Shown here: one piece after another, positions 6,688 to 13,775 of the stretch
Layout of the letters: the number at the start of each line of letters is the position of its first letter
Numbering within the stretch: position 1 is the stretch's first letter
Assembly: GCA_910585385.1 (NCBI GenBank)
Contig: CAJUDV010000047.1
Location: 1-14,126 of the forward strand
DNA from: an uncultured Oscillibacter sp.
GTDB lineage: Bacteria; Bacillota; Clostridia; Oscillospirales; Oscillospiraceae
DNA length: 14,126 nucleotides
Reading direction: 5' to 3'
Program-made: the position numbers and the translations under genes
Notes under the pieces: model-generated
What the model was told of the DNA's origin: nothing
The model's database searches: none
The model's input: the letters and a program-made list of their open reading frames with translations, nothing else

Positions 6688-6923
6688 CCGCAGCTCTCGC
6701 CGGAGGTGATCCGGCAGATCCGGGAAAAGCTCTATCAGCCCGGCTTTCAGGATTTGACGGCGGTGGATTTCTTGGGTCTCGCCCAGAGCCGCAAGACCTA
6801 TGACGAGTTTATGGAGAAGATGGGCCGCGTTCCCGAAAGCGCCCTGCGGTATGTTGGCTTGCCATCTGCGGCCCGAAGAAAAAGGTCAGTCAGCTGACGG
6901 GGAGCATGCCTCTGCTCAGATAG
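6688..6923 (+). pseudogene. Broken gene fragment of unknown family
   Basis: From 6691 the frame reads QLSPEVIRQIREKLYQPGF and continues to ALRYVG with normal protein-like composition, but it has no proper start. The upstream in-frame bases are the T-rich terminator tail, and the only nearby start, GTG at 6706, overlaps its own GGAGG. After about base 6858 this frame turns into an arginine/serine-rich tail ending at 6895-6897. A shifted frame then gives a sensible C-terminus (AICGPKKKVSQLTGSMPLLR) ending at the TAG at 6921-6923. I read this as a 5'-truncated, frameshifted remnant. I do not recognise the family. A short real ORF from 6706 is the alternative. Confidence 0.35.
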
Positions 6924-6953
6924 GCCGATTAAAATTCCGCCGGCAGCCGCCCC

Positions 6954-6983
6954 GGGGGGGGGGGGGGGGGGAGGGGGGGGGGG
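6954..6983 (+). repeat. Homopolymer tract G18-A-G11
   Basis: Eighteen G, one A and eleven G in a row, about 100 bases upstream of the start of the AraC-GNAT gene. The tract is flanked by GC-rich complementary stretches (CCGCCCC before, GGGGCGG after). Such a tract can slip during replication and can form G-quadruplexes. It could also have an inexact length in the assembly. It lies outside the chosen coding region. Confidence 0.95.
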
Positions 6984-7084
6984 TATCACCGCCCGGGGCG
7001 GGATACTGTCTCTGGAAAGACCGCAAGAATTATGAAGAGCGGCCTTCACAGTTTTGGTACAATAGGCGGGAAAGGGGGGAGACC

Positions 7085-7936
7085 ATGAAGGGCCATAAGG
7101 TTGAGAATATAGCGGCGGTGATTTCCTGCGTTGAGGCGCATCTCAATGAAAAATTGGATTTGGACACTGTCGCCAGCGCGGTCCGCTACTCCAAGTACCA
7201 TCTGCACCGAATGTTCAAAGACACGGTTGGCATCACGCTCCACGACTACATCCACCGCAGGCAGCTGACCGAGGCGGCGAAGCTGCTGGTGTTTTCCGAA
7301 AAGCCGATTATTGAAATCGCGCTGGTCGCCGGCTATGAGAGCCAGCAGGCCTTTACGTCTGTCTTCAAATCCATGTATAAGCGAACGCCGCTGGAGTACC
7401 GGCAAAACGAGGTCTTTTACCCTCTGCAGCTGGAATTTGCATTGAACAAAAATCCAACTGCTCCTGATGCAATCATGCAGGAGATCACTTATGCTGTGCC
7501 GGCGGATATTCCAGACTGGATGAATTTTATCGCCCTGGTCATTGATGGCTTTCCCTGCCTTGACGAAAGCTCCCATCTGGAACAGGTCAAGCAGTATATC
7601 CAGCGGCGGCAGGCTTTGATTATGCGGGATGGCGCTACTATCATTGGGGCCGCCGCATTTTCCTATCAGACCGGGAGTATCGACTTTCTGGCGGTGCATC
7701 CGCAGTATCGGCATTATGGAGTGGCAAAGGCTTTTCTTGATTTTATGATGTGCAATCTATTTGTGGGCCGTGAAATCAGCATTACAACTTTCCGCGAGGG
7801 GGACAAGGCCGATACAGGTCAGCGAGAGGAATATAAGCGGCTGGGCTTTGCTGAGTCGGAGCTTCTCACGGAGTTTGGCTACCCCACCCAGCGGCTCATT
7901 TTACCACCAAAACAGGAGAAAGGCGACAATGGATGA
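7085..7936 (+). CDS. AraC-type regulator fused to a GNAT acetyltransferase-like domain
   Basis: 283 residues. Residues about 8-105 are a complete AraC DNA-binding domain placed at the N-terminus, with two helix-turn-helices (LDTVASAVRYSKYHLHRMFK and IIEIALVAGYESQQAFTSVF) and the ending YKRTPLEYRQ. After a linker, residues about 145-275 look like a GNAT fold, including FLAVHPQYRHYGVAKAFLDF (His205 to Ala213 region), the acetyl-CoA pyrophosphate loop. The domain may sense a ligand or modify a substrate; catalysis is not proven. The start has a GGGGGGA purine-rich site just upstream. The longer ORF from 6800 runs through the poly-G tract and is rejected. A TACAAT at 7058-7063 could be the -10 box. 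It overlaps the MATE gene by 8 bases, so it probably controls or assists that pump. Base composition is less GC-rich than the flanks, suggesting acquisition. Confidence 0.92.
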   Translation: MKGHKVENIAAVISCVEAHLNEKLDLDTVASAVRYSKYHLHRMFKDTVGITLHDYIHRRQLTEAAKLLVFSEKPIIEIALVAGYESQQAFTSVFKSMYKRTPLEYRQNEVFYPLQLEFALNKNPTAPDAIMQEITYAVPADIPDWMNFIALVIDGFPCLDESSHLEQVKQYIQRRQALIMRDGATIIGAAAFSYQTGSIDFLAVHPQYRHYGVAKAFLDFMMCNLFVGREISITTFREGDKADTGQREEYKRLGFAESELLTEFGYPTQRLILPPKQEKGDNG

Positions 7937-9257
7937 TAACATTTTAGACCAAAAATGGAGCGCAGGGTCACTCCTGCGCTTCGCATTTCCCACCATCGTT
8001 ATGATGATTTTTATGGGACTATACACCATCGTGGACACGATCTTTGTGGCGCAGTTTGTGAATACGGACGCGCTTTCCTCTATCAATATTGTTTGTCCCA
8101 TTATCAATATCACGGTGGGCTTGGGGACAATGATTGCAACAGGCGGGAATGCAATTGTCTCTCGAAAAATGGGGGCGGGTGAAAATCAGGTGGCAAAGGA
8201 AGATTTCACCTTGCTCATACTCACAGGCGCAGTAATCGGATTTCTCATTCTTTTAGGCGGAACAATCTGGATTGACAAAATTGTTTATGCTCTTGGGGCC
8301 AGTGACCTGCTGTTTCCCTATTGCAGGGACTATCTCATGGTGCTGTTTCTGTTCATTCCGGCCAATATCCTGCAAACACTGTTTTCAAACCTGTTTGTGA
8401 CGGCGGGAAAACCGGGCCTCGGTTTTGGGCTGTCTGTTCTGGCTGGCGTGGCAAATATCATTTTGGATTACATTTTCATTGTCCCCTGCGGCCTGGGCAT
8501 CCGGGGCGCTGCTTTGGGGACAGGCTTCGGCTATCTGATCCCTACGGTTGCCGGGCTGGTCTATTTTACGCGGAACAAAGGAACGCTGTCTTTCACAAAG
8601 CCGAAATTGAAATGGGCCGTGATTGGGGAAAGCTGTTTTAATGGCTCCTCCGAAATGGTGAGCCAACTGGCAACAGCCGTCACGACATTCCTGTTCAATC
8701 GCACCATGATGAACCTGCTGGGAGAAAATGGCGTTGCGGCGATTACCATTATTATCTACTCTCAATTCCTGCTGAACACACTGTATATCGGCTACTCTAT
8801 GGGAATAGCACCCATTATCGGGTTTAACTACGGAAACAGAAATGCTGTCCGGCAGAGGCGGGTTTTCTCCATCAGTATGGGGTTTATCGGGTTGGCATCG
8901 GTACTGATCTTTGCGGTTTCCATGCTCGGCGGCTCTTACATTGTACGGCTGTTCGCGGATGAAACGTCGGAAGTCTATCGAATCGCGGCCAGTGGCTTTA
9001 CGATTTTTTCATACAGCTTTCTATTCTGCGGCTTGAACAATTTTACTTCCGCGATGTTCACTGTATTGTCAAACGGAAAAGTATCTGCGGTTCTCTCTTT
9101 TTTGCGAACATTCGGCCTGCTGGCGGGCGGTATCCTGCTGCTGCCCCGCATCTGGGGAATAACGGGGGTGTGGCTGGCTGTACCAGCCGCGGAGGGGATT
9201 ATGTTTGTTGTATCCGCGGCCTGTCTTTTCCACTATCGGAAACGGTATTGCTACTAG
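7929..9257 (+). CDS. MATE-family multidrug efflux transporter
   Basis: 442 residues with about 12 hydrophobic helices, the standard size of a MATE pump. The N-terminal segment LLRFAFPTIVMMIFMGLYTIVDTIFVAQFV, the loop GGNAIVSRKMGAGE, and the mid-protein YIGYSMGIAPIIGFNYGNRN (the repeat-2 equivalent) are typical of the NorM/DinF-like Firmicute group. These use Na+ or H+ to export cationic drugs and toxic metabolites across the cell membrane. The start at 7929 is inside the end of the upstream regulator (ATGGATGA overlap), with AGGAGAAAGG as ribosome binding site, so the two are translationally coupled. The upstream in-frame extension to 7761 overlaps the regulator and is rejected. The stop TAG at 9255-9257 is the first three bases of a MITE-like element, so the last residues may have been changed by its insertion. 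Substrate unknown. Confidence 0.94.
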   Translation: MDDNILDQKWSAGSLLRFAFPTIVMMIFMGLYTIVDTIFVAQFVNTDALSSINIVCPIINITVGLGTMIATGGNAIVSRKMGAGENQVAKEDFTLLILTGAVIGFLILLGGTIWIDKIVYALGASDLLFPYCRDYLMVLFLFIPANILQTLFSNLFVTAGKPGLGFGLSVLAGVANIILDYIFIVPCGLGIRGAALGTGFGYLIPTVAGLVYFTRNKGTLSFTKPKLKWAVIGESCFNGSSEMVSQLATAVTTFLFNRTMMNLLGENGVAAITIIIYSQFLLNTLYIGYSMGIAPIIGFNYGNRNAVRQRRVFSISMGFIGLASVLIFAVSMLGGSYIVRLFADETSEVYRIAASGFTIFSYSFLFCGLNNFTSAMFTVLSNGKVSAVLSFLRTFGLLAGGILLLPRIWGITGVWLAVPAAEGIMFVVSAACLFHYRKRYCY

Positions 9258-9419
9258 GCCTTGTTTGAAAAATGTCAAAACGCCGTTCTGGAGCATCTTT
9301 TTCCGCCGGGGCTGCGTTGATTTGACTTGAAATCCGTCAGGATTCCCGCGTCAAATCGCCTTGCCTGGCAAAAAAATCCGCCCCAATCCGGCATTCCGCC
9401 AATTTTCAAACAAGGCCTA
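9255..9419. mobile_element. MITE-like element A (165 bp)
   Basis: Perfect 17-base terminal inverted repeats, TAGGCCTTGTTTGAAAA (9255-9271) and its complement (9403-9419), with TA at each extreme as a likely 2-base target duplication. There is no room for a transposase. Inside is an imperfect hairpin (ATTTGA..ATCC / GGAT..TCAAAT, about 9318-9357). It shares end and internal blocks with the element at 10981-11052 in opposite orientation. The ends and TA target recall IS5-superfamily (IS427-group) elements, an inference from memory. Confidence 0.75.
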
Positions 9420-9530
9420 AAGATCCATATAAAAAAGCATCTGCCCAGCGGCAGAAAGAAAAAACCGCCGGAGCAAAGCGGACTCTGTTCCGACATGGAG
9501 CAAACGCCCAGTCTCAACGCAGTCACTCTC

Positions 9531-9747
9531 AGATTTCGCAAGGAAAAGTGTGTGCGCGGGAAAACCCTTTGCGGGTTTTTCCCGCGCGATTTCCATCAGC
9601 CCGCCGCAGCGCCCCAATCCGCACCCCCCGTCCCCTTCGGACCCGAATCCAGCGAAGCGAATCGGGTCCGAAAGCGAAGAAATTCCCACCAGAGTGCAGT
9701 TTTCGGCAAAGCCGGAAACGGAACGGTGGTGGGAATTTCTGAGCTGG
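9531..9747 (-). repeat. Modular palindromic repeat, copy 2 (inverted)
   Basis: Reverse complement of the repeat at 364-679 with about 8 differences and without the 99-base insert. Its hairpins are cleaner, for example GCGCGGGAAAACCC / GGGTTTTTCCCGCGC at 9554-9587. On the minus strand it directly follows the CCA end of tRNA-Leu and shares the CCAG bases with it, so it would be the immediate 3' trailer of the tRNA transcript. The bases 9420-9530 before it show nothing recognisable. Confidence 0.82.
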
Positions 9748-9829
9748 TACGGGCATGGGGACTCGAACCCCAACGCATCGCTGCACGAGAACCTAAATCT
9801 CGCATGTCTACCAATTTCATCATGCCCGC
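9745..9829 (-). tRNA. tRNA-Leu, anticodon TAG
   Basis: 85 bases including an encoded CCA (9747-9745). Acceptor stem GCGGGCA / TGCCCGT (first pair G-T). Anticodon stem CGAGA / TCTCG with loop TTTAGGT, giving TAG, which reads CUA and related leucine codons. The long variable arm (stem GCA / TGC) is the class II form expected of tRNA-Leu. T arm TGGGG-TTCGAGT-CCCCA. The A+T-rich stretch at 9912-9931 (TATAAT in minus orientation) is a possible promoter about 90 bases upstream. Confidence 0.97.
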
Positions 9830-9987
9830 TTATCTGAGCGGCGGAGTATGCAGCCGCATTTTATGATCCTCAGCCTTCAGGCGGCGAGGGCGCCGGGGCA
9901 CACCCCTTTCTTATATTATAATATTATACGCAGTAAGGTCCCCTCCCACATCCGCCCCGCCCCATCCCGGACGCCGTTTCGGCGGGG

Positions 9988-10016
9988 TTGCGCGGCGGGG
10001 ACGCTTGTGCTATGAT
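9988..10016 (+). promoter_or_regulatory. Promoter of the pyridoxal kinase gene
   Basis: TTGCGC (9988-9993), a 17-base spacer and TATGAT (10011-10016) form a good sigma-A-type promoter. It predicts a leader of about 80 bases to the ATG at 10102. Confidence 0.6.
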
Positions 10017-10101
10017 GGAGACAGCATGACATATTATACCACGGTCCTTCCGCCAAAACAACAGGAAAATCTCCAATCTCAAAGAAAAGAGGATTCCCGC
10101 C

Positions 10102-10983
10102 ATGTCCACTCCCCGTGTCGCCGCCATTCATGATCTCTCCGGCTTTGGCCGCTGCTCCCTGACTGTGGCCCTTCCGATTCTCTCCGCCATGGGGGTGCAG
10201 TGCTGCCCTCTGCCCACCGCCTTCCTCTCCACCCACACCGGCGGCTTTGAGGGCTTTACCTTCCTGGACATGACGGACGAGATGCCTGAAGTCGCCCGCC
10301 ACTGGGCGTCCCTGGGCCTGCGGTTCGACGCCGTGTACAGCGGTTTTCTGGGCAGCGCCCGGCAGATCGGCGTGGTGGAGGACTTAATCCGGGACTTCCG
10401 CGGAGACGGCGTGGTGGTGGTGGACCCGGTGATGGGGGACAGCGGCACGGTCTACCGGACCTACACGCCGGAGATGTGCGCCGGAATGGCCCGCCTTGCC
10501 CGGCGGGCGGACGTCATCACCCCCAATCTGACGGAGGCCGCCCTGCTGCTGGGTATGCCCTACGGGGAGCTTCCAACCGGGGAGGCGGGGCTCCGGTCCG
10601 TCGTGGAGCGGCTGAGCCTGGAGGGCCGGCGCTCCGTGGTGCTCACCGGGGCCGGCCTGGAGCCGGGCGCCACCGGAGCCATGTGCTTCGACGCCTCCAC
10701 GGGACGGACGGAGGCTGTTCAAACCCGGCGGGTAGAGCAGGACTTCCACGGCACCGGCGACGTGTTCTCCAGCGTTCTCACCGGGGCGCTGGTGCGGGGG
10801 ATGTCTCTGATGGAAGCCGCCGGAGAGGCGGCGGAGTTCGTCCGGGCGTGCGCGGAACGGACGGCGGCGGAAAACCTCCCCATGCGGGAGGGCGTGGACT
10901 TTGAGCCCCTGCTGGGCCTTTTGACAAGGCCGGCGTCCTCTTTTTCGGACCAACCGCCGCATTTCCAAAGAGACGCGGATTAG
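10102..10983 (+). CDS. pdxY: Pyridoxal/pyridoxamine kinase (ribokinase clan)
   Basis: 293 residues. It phosphorylates pyridoxal, pyridoxamine or pyridoxine with ATP to salvage vitamin B6 in the cytosol. The N-terminus (IHDLSGFGRCSLTVALPILS, then PLPTAFLSTHTGGFEGF) is the substrate-binding region of PdxK/PdxY proteins. VDPVMGDSG (about residues 111-119) and DVITPNLTEAALL follow. The anion-hole motif HGTGDVFSS at 216-224 carries the catalytic Asp220. A weak AAGAGGA lies about 11 bases before the ATG. It is monocistronic, with its own promoter. The last 15 or so residues (after LLGLLTRP) look unlike a conserved domain. They are encoded across a hairpin and stop at the TAG that begins the MITE-like element at 10981, so this tail may be an insertion product. 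PdxK versus PdxY naming is uncertain. Confidence 0.92.
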   Translation: MSTPRVAAIHDLSGFGRCSLTVALPILSAMGVQCCPLPTAFLSTHTGGFEGFTFLDMTDEMPEVARHWASLGLRFDAVYSGFLGSARQIGVVEDLIRDFRGDGVVVVDPVMGDSGTVYRTYTPEMCAGMARLARRADVITPNLTEAALLLGMPYGELPTGEAGLRSVVERLSLEGRRSVVLTGAGLEPGATGAMCFDASTGRTEAVQTRRVEQDFHGTGDVFSSVLTGALVRGMSLMEAAGEAAEFVRACAERTAAENLPMREGVDFEPLLGLLTRPASSFSDQPPHFQRDAD

Positions 10984-11052
10984 GCCTTGTTTGATAAGCG
11001 GCGGAAAAAGATCCGACGTTTGGACGTTTTGACATTTTTCAAGCAAGGCCTG
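10981..11052. mobile_element. MITE-like element B (72 bp)
   Basis: Terminal inverted repeat TAGGCCTTGTTTGA (10981-10994) against TCAAGCAAGGCCTG (11039-11052), with two mismatches. Its reverse complement shares a 27-base end block with element A (11051-11025 against 9256-9282, one mismatch) and a 14-base internal block (10999-11012 against 9295-9308, identical). It is therefore a shorter member of the same family in the opposite orientation. Its first three bases are the kinase stop codon. Confidence 0.72.
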
Positions 11053-11104
11053 AGATGCGGAACCGCCTGCCGGCGGCAGCCTGCATGAACGGCAAATGGA
11101 TTGC

Positions 11105-11133
11105 TTGACCTTCCCGCCGGAATGAGGTAAAAT
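11105..11133 (+). promoter_or_regulatory. Promoter of the surface polysaccharide pair
   Basis: TTGACC (11105-11110), a 17-base spacer and TAAAAT (11128-11133). This is a strong match, and predicts transcription starting near 11140 with a leader of about 65 bases. Confidence 0.68.
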
Positions 11134-11139
11134 AGATTT

Positions 11140-11193
11140 ATGATCCCTCCGCCTTCCGGCGGGGGACAGGCCGCCGGTTCCGGCGGCTTTTGA
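11140..11193 (+). promoter_or_regulatory. Leader with two hairpins, attenuator-like
   Basis: Hairpin 1: CCTCCGCC / GGCGGGGG (11146-11153 and 11158-11165). Hairpin 2: GCCGCCGG / CCGGCGGC (11170-11177 and 11180-11187), followed by TTTT (11188-11191), which looks like a terminator just before the ribosome binding site. The arms of the two are mutually complementary (GGCGG with CCGCC), so alternative pairing is possible. An ATG at 11140 opens a 17-codon frame (MIPPPSGGGQAAGSGGF) ending at the TGA at 11191-11193. Whether it is translated is unknown. Confidence 0.42.
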
Positions 11194-11204
11194 GGAGGGA
11201 TGAC

Positions 11205-12221
11205 ATGCCCGGCATTTCCGTAATCGTCCCCGTCTATCAGGCGGAGGGGTTTCTGCCCGCATGCGCGGAGAGCGTGATGAACCAGACCTTTTCTGACTGG
11301 GAGCTGCTGCTGGTGGACGACGGCTGCACCGACGGCTCCCCCGCCATCTGCGATGGTCTGGCCGCGGCGGACAGCCGGGTCCGGGCCCTCCATCAGCCAA
11401 AAAACGCCGGCGTCAGCGAGGCCAGAAACCGGGGACTCCGGGAGGCGCGGGGAGAGTATATCGCCTTTCTGGACGCCGACGACGCCTTCGAGCCCCAGAC
11501 CCTGGAGATCCTGTGGAACCTGCGGGCCCAGACCGGGGCAGACTCCGCCGCCTGCGCCCACTGGAACGTGTACCCCGGCGGGGAGACCTCCGTGGAGCTG
11601 GTTTTGCCCGGGGGCGTCTATGACCACCAGGGCATTCTGGAGGGGATCGTCTACCCCCTGCTGGGGGACCGGCTGAGACAGCCCATCTTTAACGGCTTCA
11701 TCTGGCGCTACCTATTTTCCGCCCGGATTCTCCGGGAGGCCGGAATCACCTTCGAGGGAGCCTATCTGGAGGACGAGGTCTTTTTGATGGAGTACTTCTG
11801 CAACACCCGGAAACTGGCGGTGACGGAGGAGCCCCTGTACCGCTACCGGCTGAATCCCGCCTCCGCCACCCACAGGTATATGGCGGATTTTTGCCAGGTG
11901 TTTGCCCGCTTTATGGAGCGCAAGGCGGCTCTGGCGGAGAAGTACGGCCTGGAGGCCGCCCGCCCCCAGTGGCGGGAGTGCTCCAACTGGGCGGGACTCC
12001 TGATCGCCGTGGGCAACGAGTACGCCGGGGGCAATCCCAAGACGTGGGCCCAGAAGCGGCGGACGGTGGAGGCGCTGTGCGCCCTGCCGGAGATGGCGGA
12101 GGCCGTCCGCGCCGTCAGCCCCGCGGGCATGAGCCGCAATAAGCAGCTGGTGGCAAAACTGATACAGGGCAGGCGCTTCACGCTGCTGACGTGGCTGTAC
12201 CGCATAAAAAACCGGACCTGA
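11205..12221 (+). CDS. Family 2 glycosyltransferase
   Basis: 338 residues. The ATG at 11205 has AGGAGG at 11193-11198, so it is preferred over the TTG at 11190. The GT-A domain fills the first about 210 residues: ISVIVPVYQAEGFLPACAES at the start, LLVDDGCTDGS (Asp38-Asp39, nucleotide-sugar binding), NAGVSEARNRGLREARGEYI, and the metal-binding motif FLDADDAF (Asp90-Asp92). YLEDEVFLMEYF (Glu189-Asp190-Glu191) supplies the candidate catalytic base. It has no transmembrane helix, so it probably works at the inner membrane face on a lipid-linked acceptor. The helical C-terminus is unassigned. The downstream O-antigen ligase-like gene starts 24 bases later, so the pair probably builds and polymerises or transfers a surface glycan. 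Sugar specificity cannot be told. Confidence 0.93.
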   Translation: MPGISVIVPVYQAEGFLPACAESVMNQTFSDWELLLVDDGCTDGSPAICDGLAAADSRVRALHQPKNAGVSEARNRGLREARGEYIAFLDADDAFEPQTLEILWNLRAQTGADSAACAHWNVYPGGETSVELVLPGGVYDHQGILEGIVYPLLGDRLRQPIFNGFIWRYLFSARILREAGITFEGAYLEDEVFLMEYFCNTRKLAVTEEPLYRYRLNPASATHRYMADFCQVFARFMERKAALAEKYGLEAARPQWRECSNWAGLLIAVGNEYAGGNPKTWAQKRRTVEALCALPEMAEAVRAVSPAGMSRNKQLVAKLIQGRRFTLLTWLYRIKNRT

Positions 12222-12245
12222 TTCCCAAGAAACGAGGATAGTTCT

Positions 12246-13775
12246 ATGACCCTGATCCAGGAGAGTTGTGTATACCGGCTGTGTCTGGCCCTGGCGGCCG
12301 TCTACGAGGACAGCGGCCTCCACCGCCTGCTGGCGGCTCTGGGCCGCTGGAGCAACCGCCAGATCGACGAGAGCGCCGTTCTTCGTCCGCTGTGCCGGGA
12401 GGGCGCCGTGGCCCGGGCCTGGGAGGAAAGCCTCCTCTGCCGCCTGCTCACCCTCTTTGTCAATCTGCCCGGCCGGCTGCTGCGCAAACTGTACGAGGCG
12501 CTGCCCCTGACCTTTGAGGACAGCTTTTTTGCCCGTCTGGCTTTCTCCATGGGGCACGAGACCGCCGTGGCCCAGTCCTGGCTCATCATGCTGCTGTGGA
12601 TCATCCCGTTCACCCACTGGAACAATGCGTACAGCCTTATGGGCTTTGTCCTGCTGCTGGCCCTCTTTTACGCCGGGTCCATGGGCCACGCGGACTTCCG
12701 GCTGGACATGGCCGCGGTGGGCTTTTACCCGGTGGTGCTGTTCGGCGCGGCGTTTTTGGGCGCCGCCTGCTCCTACGCGCCCTCACTGTCTCTGCGGTAT
12801 CTGTTCTACCATGTCTCCGCAGCCCTCTGCGTGCTGGTGACGGTCAGCGCCGTCCGCCACACCGGGGACCTGAAGCGGCTGCTCTCCGGCGGGGCGGTGT
12901 GCGTGCTGGTGTCCTCCCTGTACGGCGTGTACCAGCGCATTCAGGGCGTGGAGGTCAACCGGTCCTACGTGGATTTGAAGGTCAACGCCGGGATGCCCGG
13001 CCGGGTGGAGTCCTTTTTCGACAACGCCAACACCTTCTGCGAGGTTTTGCTGCTGCTTCTGCCCCTGGTGGCCGCGTTGATCCTCTGCTCCAAACACCTG
13101 TACAGCAAACTTCTCGCCGGGGGCATTCTGGCTGTGGGCGTAGCCGCCGCCGGCATGACCTACTCCCGGGCCAGCTGGGTGGGCCTGGCCTGCGCCATGG
13201 CGGTGTTCGTGTTTTTGTGGCGGCCCAAGCTGATCCCTCTGTGCGCGGCGCTGTGCGTGCTGTGCATCCCCCTGCTGCCAACCACCATCTGGAATCGGAT
13301 TTTGACCATTGGAAACCTGTCGGACTCCTCCACCCTCAACCGGATTCCCACGCTGCTGGCGGCTCTGGAGATGATCCGCAGCCGTCCCCTCCGGGGCATC
13401 GGCCTGGGGGCCATCGTGCCCAAGACCTACGCCGCGGATTGGAATCTGTACCACGCCAATTTCCCCTATGTCCACTCCCACAATTTTTACCTTGAAGTCT
13501 GGCTCCAGACAGGCCTGCTGGGTCTGGTGAGCTTTGTGGGGGCCATGCTGTGGAACATCAAGCGGGCGGCCCATACGGTCCGCCACTGCGAACCCTCCGC
13601 GGCCCGCACCATCACCTGCGCCGCGGCGGCGGCCCTGTGCGGAAGCATGGTCTGCGGCCTGGCGGATTATCTGTGGCACTATCCCCGGGTGATGGTTATA
13701 TTCTGGTTTGTCTTCGCTGTGGCTCTGGCGGGGGTGAAGGTCTGCCGCCAAGAGGCGGCAGGAAAACAGGCTTGA
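12246..13775 (+). CDS. O-antigen ligase / Wzy polymerase-like membrane protein
   Basis: 509 residues. The first about 115 residues form a mostly soluble, arginine-rich N-terminal region. About ten hydrophobic helices follow. The middle contains a large external-type loop (YQRIQGVEVNRSYVDLKVNA) and MTYSRASWVGLACAMAVFVF, followed by the family's HSHNFYLEVWLQTGLLGL (His410-Asn413), the signature of the Wzy_C / O-antigen ligase superfamily. In Gram-positive bacteria such proteins polymerise or transfer capsule or wall-linked polysaccharide at the outer membrane face. There is a weak GAGG site before the ATG. It is probably co-transcribed with the preceding glycosyltransferase. The C-terminal PRVMVIFWFVFAVALAGVKV is the last helix. 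Ligase and polymerase cannot be separated from sequence. Confidence 0.9.
   Translation: MTLIQESCVYRLCLALAAVYEDSGLHRLLAALGRWSNRQIDESAVLRPLCREGAVARAWEESLLCRLLTLFVNLPGRLLRKLYEALPLTFEDSFFARLAFSMGHETAVAQSWLIMLLWIIPFTHWNNAYSLMGFVLLLALFYAGSMGHADFRLDMAAVGFYPVVLFGAAFLGAACSYAPSLSLRYLFYHVSAALCVLVTVSAVRHTGDLKRLLSGGAVCVLVSSLYGVYQRIQGVEVNRSYVDLKVNAGMPGRVESFFDNANTFCEVLLLLLPLVAALILCSKHLYSKLLAGGILAVGVAAAGMTYSRASWVGLACAMAVFVFLWRPKLIPLCAALCVLCIPLLPTTIWNRILTIGNLSDSSTLNRIPTLLAALEMIRSRPLRGIGLGAIVPKTYAADWNLYHANFPYVHSHNFYLEVWLQTGLLGLVSFVGAMLWNIKRAAHTVRHCEPSAARTITCAAAAALCGSMVCGLADYLWHYPRVMVIFWFVFAVALAGVKVCRQEAAGKQA

Noticed and set aside
6800..7084. N-terminal extension of the AraC-GNAT protein through the poly-G tract
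   Set aside because: No ribosome site, glycine/proline-rich nonsense, and the domain starts right after the ATG at 7085, which has a purine-rich site.
10384..11400. 338-residue minus-strand frame over the kinase end and glycosyltransferase start
   Set aside because: Arginine/proline-rich antisense shadow crossing a promoter, a MITE and a leader; the + strand genes have motifs and ribosome sites.
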